From Verrucomicrobiaceae bacterium UBA2429 (GTDB lineage Bacteria > Verrucomicrobiota > Verrucomicrobiia > Verrucomicrobiales > Verrucomicrobiaceae): 22,525 nucleotides of DNA. A program made the translations under genes and the position numbers. Location of the stretch: NCBI GenBank assembly GCA_002343505.1, contig DDQZ01000082.1, forward strand, positions 61,918 through 84,442. The letters are read 5' to 3'. Positions 7,640 to 15,119 of the stretch are shown piece after piece; positions within the stretch are counted from its first letter, which is position 1, and every line of letters begins with the position of its first letter. The notes beneath the pieces are model-generated. The model saw only the letters and a program-made list of their open reading frames with translations. It did not search any database and had not been told where the DNA came from.

Positions 7640-8389
7640 ATGAACATTCCCCACCACCCAGGCAGCGCCGCGCTCGTCGCAGGCTATGAGACAGACGGCG
7701 TCGTCCGCGTCCCCGGCTTCCTCCAGCCGGATGAAGTGGCGGCCGCGCGCGCCGAGCTGGACCGCTACATCCGCGAGGACCTGCCCTCCCTGCCCCCGGA
7801 CGCGCGCACGCTCGAAAAGGACGACCACACCGTGCGCAATCTCTGGCGGCTGGAAAAATACAACGAGTTCTTCCGCGCCCTTGGCGGGCGGCGGGACATC
7901 CTCGCGCTCATCGCCCCGCTGGTGAACGGCGACCCCGTCCTCTGCGCCGTGGAGACCTTCAACAAACCCGCCCTCATCGGCTCCGGCGTCCCGCCCCACC
8001 AGGACAACGCCTACTTCTGCCAGACGCCGCCGGACATGCTCACCGTCTGGATCGCCATTGACGCCGTCACCGAGGCGAACGGCCCCGTCTTTTTCATCAA
8101 AGGCTCCCACCTCGAAGGCATGAGGCCCACCCGCCCCAGCGGCGTCCGCGGCAACAGCATCGGCCTCGCCGAAAGCCCCGCCGTGCCGCTGCCGGAGCAA
8201 TACTGCGGCCTGCTCCAGCCCGGAGACGCCACCATCCACCACTGCCAGACCACTCACCACTCCGCGCCCAACACCACCCCGCATTCCCGCCTCGGGCTCC
8301 TGCTGGTCTATCGCGGCTCCCACACCCGCACCGATCCCGCCCTGCAGGCCGCCTACAGCGCCGCCGCCGCCGCCACACCGCCCGCCTGA
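7640..8389 (+). CDS. Phytanoyl-CoA dioxygenase (PhyH) family protein
   Basis: A 249-residue Fe(II)/2-oxoglutarate-dependent oxygenase-like protein. The iron-binding facial triad is visible: H120 and D122 in GVPPHQDNAYF, and the distal histidine in TTHHSAPN (H206 or H207). R217, seven to eleven residues later, is the expected 2-oxoglutarate anchor. The segment WIAIDAVTEANGPVFFIKGSH is a strong PhyH signature. Members hydroxylate many small molecules and the substrate is not predictable here. The gene starts the forward unit divergent from the GntR/LacI regulator, and the next gene begins 23 bases after its stop, which indicates co-transcription. No Shine-Dalgarno sequence is visible. Cytoplasmic. 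Confidence 0.92.
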   Translation: MNIPHHPGSAALVAGYETDGVVRVPGFLQPDEVAAARAELDRYIREDLPSLPPDARTLEKDDHTVRNLWRLEKYNEFFRALGGRRDILALIAPLVNGDPVLCAVETFNKPALIGSGVPPHQDNAYFCQTPPDMLTVWIAIDAVTEANGPVFFIKGSHLEGMRPTRPSGVRGNSIGLAESPAVPLPEQYCGLLQPGDATIHHCQTTHHSAPNTTPHSRLGLLLVYRGSHTRTDPALQAAYSAAAAATPPA

Positions 8390-8412
8390 ATCCGCCCCGC
8401 ACCCCCGCAGCC

Positions 8413-9939
8413 ATGACTCTGAAATCCGCCGCTATGCTTCCGCTGCTCGCCCTGGCCGCCCACGGAGCCGAGACCACATTCTTCGCCTTCGACGACCACA
8501 ACATCGCCTGGCAGCACAATCTCAAGCTCACCCTGGCCGCCGCCGAAAAGCACCCGGCCAATCCCGTCCTGCGCGCCGGACCGCCCGGCAGCCCCGACCA
8601 CGGCCACGCCATCCTCTACGGCACCGTCCTCAAGCAGGACGGCATCTTCAAAATGTGGTATCTCGGCATGCACGAGACCGAAAACAAAGCCGGCCAGGCC
8701 CCCGGATGGTGGCGGCCCATGTGCTACGCGGAGAGCAGGGACGGCGTCACCTGGACCAAGCCCGCCCTCGGCCTCGTCGAATTCAACGGCGGCACCGCCA
8801 ACAACATCTGCCTCATCGAGGGCGGCGTGCATTCAATGACCCGCGTCAACGACTTCCTCTCCATCCTCCACGAGCCGGACGACCCCGACCCCGCGCGCCG
8901 CTACAAATGCGCCTTCATCGCCCACATGCCCTTCGAGGAAGTCAAAGGCGGCCGCAGCAAAATCGGCCCCGACGAGCGCCGCTGGGGCGCCTTCATCACC
9001 GCCACCAGCGCCGACGGCCTGCGCTGGAAGGTCGTCGGCGACCGCCCCGTCAACGCCGGCGGAGAGCGCTTCGAGGTCAGCGGCCTCTACCGCTTTGGCG
9101 ACTTCTATCACGCCACCGGCCAGCTCATCAGCCCCTGGTCCTGGCGCGCCGACGGCAGCAGCGTCGGGCGCGACATGCTCGCCTACCGCTCCCCGGACTT
9201 CACCACCTGGTCCAAGGCCAAAGCCCGCTCCTTCATCCGCCCCGGCCAGGCCGCCAACCCGCCCGTCAAAGGCCAGCAGATGCACATGGGCGCCGGCATT
9301 TGGAACCGCGGCAACGTCATCCTCGGCCTCCACGGCATGTGGCAGGACGCCGCCCAGCCCCCGCCCAAAGGCGCGAGCTGGAACCTCGGCGTCCGCATTG
9401 ACCTCGGCCTGCTCGTCAGCAACGACGGCGTCCATTTCCGCGAACCCGTCCCCGGCCACGCCGTCATCCCGCGCGGCAGGGACGGCGAGTGGGACGACAT
9501 CGCCATCCTCCAGGGCCACGCCTTCGTCAACGAGGGGGACCGCACCCTGATCTGGTACTCCCACTGGGACACCGGCGGCAGGCTCAAGGACATGCACATC
9601 GGCCTGGCCACCCTCCGGCGCGACGGCTTCGGCCACCTCTCGCGCCAAGTCAGCGAGGAAGAAGCCCACTTCATCACCAGCACCTTCGAAGCCTCCGCCA
9701 TCGCCCTCAACGTGGACGGCATCACCGCCGGCGCCCCGCTCACCCTGCAGCTCCTCGACCACCTCGACCGCCCGCTCGAAGGCATGACCGCGAGCCTCGA
9801 CCAGAACGGCGTCCGCGTCCCCGTCACCTGGCCGCGACCCCTGCCGGCAGGAAAGAAAACCGCCCTCCGCGTCCACTACCCCGCCAACAGCGCCGCGCGG
9901 GTCTATGCCGTGTATGTCACACGCGGCGTCGGATCGTGA
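8413..9939 (+). CDS. Secreted glycosidase-like beta-propeller protein of unknown substrate
   Basis: A 508-residue protein with a short signal peptide (MTLKSAAMLPLLALAAHGA). Its body shows motifs seen in five-bladed propeller families around GH32/GH43/GH130: FKMWYLGMHE, CYAESRDGVTWTKP, YKCAFIAH, and a late DRTLIWYSHWDTGG. The 'ES.DG..W.KP' blade motif recurs as TSADGLRWKVV and SNDGVHFREPV. I cannot name catalytic residues with confidence, so an enzymatic role is inferred only from fold resemblance. The last 100 residues look like a small beta-sandwich appendage (LTLQLLDHLDRPLEGM). It follows the PhyH gene after 23 bases and probably shares its regulator. It converges with the kinase gene at 9990. 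Confidence 0.75.
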   Translation: MTLKSAAMLPLLALAAHGAETTFFAFDDHNIAWQHNLKLTLAAAEKHPANPVLRAGPPGSPDHGHAILYGTVLKQDGIFKMWYLGMHETENKAGQAPGWWRPMCYAESRDGVTWTKPALGLVEFNGGTANNICLIEGGVHSMTRVNDFLSILHEPDDPDPARRYKCAFIAHMPFEEVKGGRSKIGPDERRWGAFITATSADGLRWKVVGDRPVNAGGERFEVSGLYRFGDFYHATGQLISPWSWRADGSSVGRDMLAYRSPDFTTWSKAKARSFIRPGQAANPPVKGQQMHMGAGIWNRGNVILGLHGMWQDAAQPPPKGASWNLGVRIDLGLLVSNDGVHFREPVPGHAVIPRGRDGEWDDIAILQGHAFVNEGDRTLIWYSHWDTGGRLKDMHIGLATLRRDGFGHLSRQVSEEEAHFITSTFEASAIALNVDGITAGAPLTLQLLDHLDRPLEGMTASLDQNGVRVPVTWPRPLPAGKKTALRVHYPANSAARVYAVYVTRGVGS

Positions 9940-9989
9940 TGGGAAAGCTCGAAAATTGAAATCGCGGAGTAGTTTTCGAATTTCAAACT
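9940..9989. other. AT-rich convergent intergenic segment
   Basis: A 50-base spacer between two convergent stops is far richer in A/T than its surroundings. It contains two short inverted pairs, CGAAAA...TTTTCG and TTGAAAT...ATTTCAA, that cannot form together. It may act as a bidirectional terminator, but no T-tract follows either stem cleanly. Confidence 0.4.
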
Positions 9990-12488
9990 TCACCCCTCTT
10001 TCAGCGCCAGGCCGCGCACCTGAAACAGCGGCCCCGAGGCCGGCAGTTTGCGCGGGCGCAGGAAGACCTTGTAGATGCCGGGAGCGGGGACGGCCACCGT
10101 GCCGAGGATGAAGCCCTTGAACTCCGCGCCAGTGGCGACCACCGCCGCCGGCAGCACCTGCCCGGCCAGCAGCACCTCATAAGTGCCGGTCTCCGGCCCC
10201 GCGTGCGCCTGGTGGATGAGAATCTCGTAGTCACCGGCGGCGGGGATTTCGACGAGCCATGAGGCCCAGTCCGCCGTGTCGCCCCAGTCCACCAGCGCGC
10301 CGTCGCGGTGGATGAGCCTGCCGCCCAGGCGGTAGGCCGCCTCCGCCGCCGGCAGCATCGTGGGCGCGGAGCCGGGCGCGATCTTGATCACCGTCTCCAG
10401 CTTGTCCCGGAACGCCTTCGCGAGCTGGCGCGCGTCCTGGCGCAAAGGCGCGTCCGCCATGGCGGCGAAGCGCTCGAAAAACGCGGCGGTCCCCGGCGCG
10501 ATGACACGGCTCATCAGACTGAGCACATAACGGCGCTCGGCATTGTCGCGCGCGTGGCCGTAGAGGCTCTGCGCATGCTCGTGCAGCGCCTGCTGGGAAA
10601 GCGGGCCGGGGCGCTCCACCAGCTCGATCGCCGCCAGCAGCAGGTAGGCGCGGCAGGTTTCCTCAGGCTCGTCAGGGAAACGCGCGGCGATGGCCGGCAG
10701 CGGATCATGCGCGGGGAAGGAGGCCAGTTGCGTGATGGCGGCGCGGCGGATTTTCTCCGCCGGGTCAGCGATGGCCTCGGTGATGACCTCCAGCGTGCCC
10801 GCGCCGCCGATGCGGATGATGGCGTTGAAAAAAAGCGCGCGCTGCGGCGACTCCGGCGGCGCGGCGCGGTAGGCCCGCACCACCTGCGCCATGGCCGCGT
10901 CCCGCTCGTCCGCGCCGCCCACCGCCGCGGCCAGGAATTTTTCCACCAGCGGATGCTCGCGTGTCGTCACCTTGGGCACCAGGCGCAGCACGGCGGGCAG
11001 CCTCTCCGGCGGCGTGATGCCGCCCAGCGCCATCCACGCCGCCTCCCGCGCGGGAGCGCGCGCGTCCTCCAGGAAAGGCAGCAGATCCTCGAAAGCCGCC
11101 CCATCCCGCCTGCGCCCGATCACCTCGATCAGCGCCACGCAGGCCGGGAATCCGCTGATCCTGCGCAAATGCGCGCGCAGCATCTCATTGATGTAATCCC
11201 CGCCCTGCAAACGCGCGAGCACGGCGGCTGCGGACTCCTGCGTGGACGGATCACCCAGAAACTCCAGCAGCAGGCGCACATCCAGGTCCGACCCGGCCGG
11301 GTTCTCCTGCGCCGCCAGTTCGCCAAACCGCGCCGCCTTTTCCTCCCTGCCGCTGTGCTTGAACCAGCTCACCAGCGCCAGTTGCGCCAGCAGGATGACG
11401 ACGAAAGCGGCGATGATGAACCTCAGCAGGGACATCCGCCCGCGCGGCGCGCGCCGGGGCTGCGCGGCGGACGGCGCGGCGGCTCTGGCGCGCGCGGGCG
11501 GCGCGCGCCCCGCCTCCACCACCGGCTCCGCCACAACCTCCGGCACCGCCACAACCTCCGGCACCGCCACAACCTCCGGCTCCGCCGCCATCAGCACCGG
11601 AGCGGCAGCCTCCTCGGTCAGCACGGGCGCGGCCTCCGCCTCCTCATCTTCCAGCACCGGCAGCACGGGCTCGGCCACCACCCCCGCATCCAGCGCGCGC
11701 TCCTCCAGCGGGATGCTTTGGAACGCGCGCAGCGCCGCCTCCGCGCTGGCCGGGCGCTCGTCAGGATTCACACTCAGCAGGCCCTCCACCCAGGCGCACA
11801 GCTCCGGGGAAAGGTCCGGGCGCAGTTCCTGCAGCGGCGTCATGGCGTGCCGCAGATGCGCGGTGATGACCTGCGGCTTGGTCTCCCCCTGGAAAGGCAG
11901 CCCGCCCGTCAGCGCCTGGTAATAGACCACGCCCAGCGCATACAGGTCCGTGCGCGCGTCCACCTCCCCGCCGCTGAACTGCTCCGGCGCCATCCCATGC
12001 ACCGAGCCCGCCGCCTCCGCACCCGCCGGACCCGGCTCCCGGCTCAGGCCGAAGTCCACCAGCACCGCCTGCGGCGCCGCGCCCCTCACCCACGGCAGCA
12101 TGATGTTTTCCGCCTTGAGGTCCAGATGCAGCAGCCCCGCCTCATGCGCCGCGCCGATGCCCTCCAGCGTCCGCTCCACCAGCGCGCGGAAGTCCGCCAG
12201 CCCCAGCCGCCCCTTGCCCAGGCGCGCCTCCAGCGTCTCGCCCTGGATGAGTTCCAGCACCAGGAAAGGCCCCTCCGCGTCCTCGCCATAGTCCAGCACC
12301 CGCGCGATCCCCGGATGCCGCAGCGCGTACAGGCGGCGCGACTCGCGCTCGATCTCCTCCCGCGCCCCCGCCTCCGCGCGCGGCCTTTTCAGCGCCACAT
12401 CACAATTGCGCGACTTGTCCCAGGCCCGGTAAAGCGTGCCCCGCCCCCCGGAGGCGAGAGTGGAGAGAATTTGAAAACGGCCTTTCAT
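9990..12488 (-). CDS. Membrane Ser/Thr protein kinase with HEAT-like repeats and C-terminal jelly-roll-like module
   Basis: An 832-residue protein. Residues 1-260 are a eukaryotic-type kinase: glycine loop LASGGRGTLYRAW (11-23), ATP lysine K34 in VALKRPR, catalytic loop HLDLKAEN with D123 and N128, DFG at 145-147, APE at 167-169. The usual HRD arginine is leucine, so it is a non-RD kinase. A Glu/Val/Pro-rich linker with three EVVAVP-type repeats (about 305-324) leads to one membrane helix (about 354-376, FIIAAFVVILLAQLALVSWF). The part beyond, presumably outside the membrane, has about 300 residues of HEAT/Armadillo-like helical repeats (LLEFLGDPSTQESAAAVLAR, AWMALGGITPPERLPAVLR) and a final 120-residue beta module (AGDYEILIHQAHAGPETGTYEV) like carbohydrate-binding jelly rolls. 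ATG 12488 lies directly before the kinase fold. Substrate unknown. Confidence 0.88.
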   Translation of the reverse strand: MKGRFQILSTLASGGRGTLYRAWDKSRNCDVALKRPRAEAGAREEIERESRRLYALRHPGIARVLDYGEDAEGPFLVLELIQGETLEARLGKGRLGLADFRALVERTLEGIGAAHEAGLLHLDLKAENIMLPWVRGAAPQAVLVDFGLSREPGPAGAEAAGSVHGMAPEQFSGGEVDARTDLYALGVVYYQALTGGLPFQGETKPQVITAHLRHAMTPLQELRPDLSPELCAWVEGLLSVNPDERPASAEAALRAFQSIPLEERALDAGVVAEPVLPVLEDEEAEAAPVLTEEAAAPVLMAAEPEVVAVPEVVAVPEVVAEPVVEAGRAPPARARAAAPSAAQPRRAPRGRMSLLRFIIAAFVVILLAQLALVSWFKHSGREEKAARFGELAAQENPAGSDLDVRLLLEFLGDPSTQESAAAVLARLQGGDYINEMLRAHLRRISGFPACVALIEVIGRRRDGAAFEDLLPFLEDARAPAREAAWMALGGITPPERLPAVLRLVPKVTTREHPLVEKFLAAAVGGADERDAAMAQVVRAYRAAPPESPQRALFFNAIIRIGGAGTLEVITEAIADPAEKIRRAAITQLASFPAHDPLPAIAARFPDEPEETCRAYLLLAAIELVERPGPLSQQALHEHAQSLYGHARDNAERRYVLSLMSRVIAPGTAAFFERFAAMADAPLRQDARQLAKAFRDKLETVIKIAPGSAPTMLPAAEAAYRLGGRLIHRDGALVDWGDTADWASWLVEIPAAGDYEILIHQAHAGPETGTYEVLLAGQVLPAAVVATGAEFKGFILGTVAVPAPGIYKVFLRPRKLPASGPLFQVRGLALKEG
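11519..11582. repeat. 18-bp in-gene repeats in the kinase linker
   Basis: Three consecutive near-identical 18-bp units containing GCCACAACCTCCGGCACC encode the EVVAVP-type hexapeptide repeats just before the membrane helix. They are in frame and probably vary the length of a flexible linker. Confidence 0.7.
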
Positions 12489-12663
12489 GCCCCCATCAAC
12501 CCCAAACATCCCCGCCCGCGCAAGCCCTTTCCACCCTCCACCCGCCGCCCGGTCTGAAAACTGCCAGCCTCAAACTCCATTTCAGGCCTCCGGCGCATTC
12601 CATCGAAGCGGTGCCGGCATTGGGTTTGGCATTCATGGTTTGTTCTCGAAACCTGCGTCAATC

Positions 12664-12810
12664 GCCGCAAAAACGAGTCCGCTGGCTGCAAAGGCCAGTG
12701 CCTTATCTGCGGATGCAGATGCGTTTGCCACGGACGCGCATGGGTATGCCGGGGAAGCTCCAGCTTTTGGCGTGGGAGCTGTGGCTTTTCCGCAGAAGCT
12801 TCAGCTTTTT
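12664..12810. repeat. Degenerate array of seven 21-bp (heptapeptide) units
   Basis: Read forward in the frame of base 12664, the segment gives seven consecutive heptads: AAKTSPL, AAKASAL, SADADAF, ATDAHGY, AGEAPAF, GVGAVAF, PQKLQLF. Each ends in an aromatic or leucine codon at the seventh position, so a 21-base periodicity survives although nucleotide identity is low. The 21-base phase is also visible on the reverse strand (KKLKLLR, KSHSSHA, KSWSFPG). It abuts the truncated recombinase relic. Whether it was ever coding is unknown. Confidence 0.6.
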
Positions 12811-12849
12811 TTGCGGAAACACGCGCACCGGTGGCAGCGGTGTGGTCTC

Positions 12850-13067
12850 CAGCCCGGACCCCCACGGGGTGCTCGCGTGACGCATGAGGGTTGCCAGCCA
12901 GTTCATGGCTCACTCTCCGGCAAACCGGCGCGCCCGACTGCCAGGGTGGCGTTTTCCGTGCCGGAGCGCATGGCGCCGGGCCAGCCGGCCTGGCTCTCCT
13001 TCGTGCGCGGGGAAAGATGCCCGCGGCGCATCACCTCACGGCATTGATCCTCCAGCCTCACGGTCAT
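12850..13067 (-). pseudogene. Relic of a tyrosine recombinase N-terminal (SAM-like) domain, integron-integrase/XerC type
   Basis: From 13067 on the reverse strand the frame reads LEDQCREVMRRGHLSPRTKES..AGW, matching the start of IntI-like integrases (LDQxRExxRxxHYSxRTExxYxxW). One base is lost at the Trp codon (about 12981); the shifted frame continues ARRHALRHGKRHP, aligned to the family's IRRFILFHGKRHP, then FAGE, an in-frame TGA (12912-12910), and AMNWLATLMRH..ST, aligned to xFLxWLAxxRxVxxST. The catalytic domain is absent; the match ends near the degenerate repeat array. It is therefore a frameshifted, truncated remnant. The family assignment rests on these motif matches from memory of IntI and related sequences. 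Confidence 0.72.
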
Positions 13068-13449
13068 ATCCAACCGCTGGTTTGCCCCGCCCGCGCGTCG
13101 TTTCCAGCGGCGGCGTTGACAATTTCCGCCCCGCGCGCCAAAAAACACAGCCATGCAGCCCAATCTCCGTTGGTACTCGACAAATCCGTCGCCCATAGCG
13201 CTCTTGACGCACTCCACACCTTTGTTCGCCATTTGAATTGTTATTCATCAATCGGCGGTGAAGGGGCCATCCCAAAGCCCCCAGCCGCCGCCTTCGGCGA
13301 TTTTGCTGATGATTTGGTAACGGCCCTGCATGGTTGGATGATCCGGAGAATGAGGCATCCCCTCCGCGTCTGTCACGCGCGAAGTGGACGCGGCGGGAGA
13401 AAAACGAAAATCACATTTGCCCTTCCCGCGCACCGTGGCGTCTTGTCCC

Positions 13450-14214
13450 ATGCACATTGACTGGCTGCGGCTCTTTCCCGACGCGGATTTCCGCCTGCCC
13501 ATGGGCCTGCATCCGGGCGATGCGGCGCGCTTCTGGGCGGATTGGGATCCGCAGGGCGGCCTCGTCCGCGAACGCCGGCGCTGGCTGCGGCAGGACCCGG
13601 CGGCGTACCGCGTGGCGCCTGCCGATGCCGGGGCCGCCGCCGAGGCGCTGGACTGGATGCAGGCCTTCTCCGCCCAGCCGGAGCCGGACTGGGTGCTGCT
13701 CTCATCCGGGCAGGGCGGCGAGCCCGCCGTCCTGGGGGGCGAGGTGGTCTTTCCCTCCTCCTGGTCCCTGCCGGAAAAGGCCGGCCTGCCCTTGAGCGCC
13801 GTGCATGGCCCCGTGCCGGGCCTGCAGGCCGCGATCGGGGCGGGCATCGGCACCTTCCTGGCCAGGCTGGCCGCCGGCGCCTGCTGGCAGCGGGAAAACT
13901 GGGGCCTCAGCGCCGATGCCGAGCTGAACCACCATCCCGCGCTGAACCGCCCCCGGCTTCAGGCCGGCGCCGGGCTGGAGCAGACCTGGCTGCGTCTGGA
14001 GCACCAGTTTCTCACCCGCCTGCCGCGCACCGGCGCCCTGCTCTTCGGCATCCGGGTCACCCTGCACCGTCTCGACCAGGTGGCCGCCCAGCCTGGAGTG
14101 GCGCCGCGTCTGGCCCGCGCCCTGCGCACCCTACCCGCCCCCATGGCGGAATACAAAGGCCTCTCCGCCACCCGCCCCTCCCTGCTTCAGGCCCTGGAGC
14201 GCTTCCCTGGCTGA
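13450..14214 (+). CDS. Heme-dependent oxidative N-demethylase family protein (DUF3445)
   Basis: A 254-residue protein matching the DUF3445 / HDOD family, whose characterised member is a heme-containing subunit of an oxidative N-demethylase with a PAS-like fold. Signatures are MGLHPGDAARFW near the start, VVFPSSWSLPEKAGLPLSAVHGPVPG split over about 99-124 with the conserved histidine H119, ENWGLSADAEL, and the C-terminal block LRLEHQFLTRLPRTGALLFGIR. ATG 13450 precedes a natural N-terminus; extension further upstream enters the unidentified low-GC section. The multi-subunit partners (flavin, folate-binding) described for the demethylase are not next to it, so the reaction here is uncertain. 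Codon usage is GC-rich like the backbone, in contrast with its neighbours on both sides. A possible terminator lies at 14312-14336. Confidence 0.85.
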   Translation: MHIDWLRLFPDADFRLPMGLHPGDAARFWADWDPQGGLVRERRRWLRQDPAAYRVAPADAGAAAEALDWMQAFSAQPEPDWVLLSSGQGGEPAVLGGEVVFPSSWSLPEKAGLPLSAVHGPVPGLQAAIGAGIGTFLARLAAGACWQRENWGLSADAELNHHPALNRPRLQAGAGLEQTWLRLEHQFLTRLPRTGALLFGIRVTLHRLDQVAAQPGVAPRLARALRTLPAPMAEYKGLSATRPSLLQALERFPG

Positions 14215-14311
14215 ATCAGGCAGACCGGCATCAATCCCTCCTTGACCCCGACTTTCCAAATGGGCACACTGCCCCATGAAGAACGTTCTTGGACAAAGCG
14301 CGTCCAGCACG

Positions 14312-14336
14312 GAGGCCTTTTGCCGCAAAAAGCCTC
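14312..14336. terminator. Inverted repeat, candidate terminator after the DUF3445 gene
   Basis: GAGGCCTTTT (14312-14321) and AAAAAGCCTC (14327-14336) pair over ten positions with one mismatch, loop GCCGC. The A/T-rich inner stem differs from a textbook terminator, and no T-tract follows on the forward strand, so the role is uncertain. Confidence 0.4.
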
Positions 14337-14372
14337 TGGGCGGCTTCACCGTTCGGCCACACGGCGGCATGT

Positions 14373-14378
14373 TATACT
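14373..14378 (+). promoter_or_regulatory. Probable -10 element of the DUF6882-like gene
   Basis: TATACT (14373-14378) matches five of six -10 consensus bases and lies 28 bases before the ATG at 14407. No good -35 is found at 16-18 bases. The same spot reads GTTATAC, followed by GCCCAAC at 14383-14389, which resembles the half-sites of integron attC elements. Confidence 0.4.
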
Positions 14379-14406
14379 GTTCGCCCAACTAACAGAGCCG
14401 CCTACC

Positions 14407-14895
14407 ATGCCTCATGATTCGTTGAACTGCCCAACATGCAAAGTCGGACGTCGAGATTCGATGAGTGATGGTGAGTTCGCTGATTTCTTGAGTGCTTGTC
14501 GTGGTGAGTTGCACCTGAAGCAGACAGGGATCGCAGAGTGTCTCGCGCGGAGACCCTATGCATACGACATCGATCAGGGCCTTCTGACTTTGGGTAGTGA
14601 CGCACATTCTATTGTGGTGATTGGGACGTATTGCGTTTCCCGTCGCACCTGGCTCTGGGGTTGGGCGAACGATTCTTACTCAGATGCAGCCCGCGAACGT
14701 TCTGCGTCCCTGAAGGGACTCCGAGATTTGACGGGGTTTCAGGTGTTTGCTGATGATGGCCTCATGGCGACACCCAGTGATGCGATCGATTTGGTGGCCA
14801 TAGCTGTTCACTATTTGGCAGCAGACGGCTATTGGCAGGAGGATTTGACAGATTTAAAGGTTTTCTTGGCCATCCATTTACAACGGCAAGCATGA
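14407..14895 (+). CDS. DUF6882-like protein of unknown function, probably acquired
   Basis: A 162-residue protein that resembles the DUF6882 family: an N-terminal helical part, a strand LLTLGSDAHSIVVIGTYCVSR, and the characteristic TWLWGWANDSYSD, followed by an AARERSASLKGLRDL helix and an acidic segment. The function of the family is unknown. There is no signal peptide. ATG 14407 is the first plausible start; no Shine-Dalgarno is seen. The gene has visibly lower GC and different codon choice from the backbone (many A/T third positions), and it lies between decayed mobile or repeat DNA, which indicates horizontal acquisition. A hairpin at 15006-15027 could end its transcript. The family call is from the WxWAN-type motif and overall layout, so moderate confidence. 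Confidence 0.7.
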   Translation: MPHDSLNCPTCKVGRRDSMSDGEFADFLSACRGELHLKQTGIAECLARRPYAYDIDQGLLTLGSDAHSIVVIGTYCVSRRTWLWGWANDSYSDAARERSASLKGLRDLTGFQVFADDGLMATPSDAIDLVAIAVHYLAADGYWQEDLTDLKVFLAIHLQRQA

Positions 14896-15005
14896 CACGA
14901 ACCATCACCGAACCAACCAAGGCGAACAAAACGGATGCAGGTCTGATCCGAGTCGTTCCTGAATCCGCCCCTGCCTGCCATAGGCACGCGCTAAGCATCA
15001 GTCCC

Positions 15006-15027
15006 TTCAGCAGGCCCTTTTGCTGAA
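15006..15027. terminator. Hairpin downstream of the DUF6882-like gene
   Basis: TTCAGCA (15006-15012) and TGCTGAA (15021-15027) pair perfectly over 7 bp with loop GGCCCTTT. It lies 111 bases beyond the stop codon and lacks a T-tract, so termination is only possible, not shown. Confidence 0.3.
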
Positions 15028-15066
15028 ATGCGCCTCGTCCCAGCCGCACCCCAGCGGCGGCGGGCG

Positions 15067-15095
15067 GCGTCACCACGCGGGGGGCGTGGTGATGC
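15067..15095 (-). terminator. Strong hairpin beyond the fibronectin-III relic
   Basis: TCACCACGC (15070-15078) and GCGTGGTGA (15084-15092) pair perfectly around GGGGG; with one G-U pair the stem extends to 12 bp (15067-15095). It lies 25 bases beyond the stop of the reverse-strand fibronectin III remnant, where that gene's terminator would be expected. There is no T-tract. Confidence 0.4.
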
Positions 15096-15119
15096 GTTGA
15101 CGGGGGCGGCGGGGGCTTT

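Larger units (their letters stand above)
12489..13449. other. 960-bp non-coding or decayed segment
   Basis: No intact gene is supported between the kinase start and the DUF3445 gene. The segment contains the degenerate 21-bp array at 12664-12810, the recombinase fragment at 12850-13067, and a lower-GC section (about 13130-13260) that I cannot identify. Open frames exist on both strands, but none has a consistent family match. Sequences resembling -35 boxes (TTGACA at 13116, TTGACG at 13204) lack a matching -10. Confidence 0.6.

Noticed and set aside
10308..12557. Forward open frame of about 750 codons antisense to the membrane kinase
   Set aside because: Composition is dominated by Arg, Gln and His, as expected from the complement of GC-rich coding DNA; the reverse strand has an intact kinase with all motifs.
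12485..13047. Protein-coding gene across the kinase upstream region, on either strand
   Set aside because: Start and stop positions overlap the kinase, the frames change character along their length, and the only recognisable segments are the recombinase relic and the degenerate heptads.
13116..13144. Promoter with a perfect -35 box TTGACA
   Set aside because: At 16-18 bases downstream there is no -10-like sequence, and the base run there is CAAAAA-type; the second TTGACG at 13204 fails in the same way.
14896..15010. Full integron attC site after the DUF6882-like gene
   Set aside because: No RYYYAAC box paired with a GTTRRRY box was found within a normal attC length downstream of the gene.
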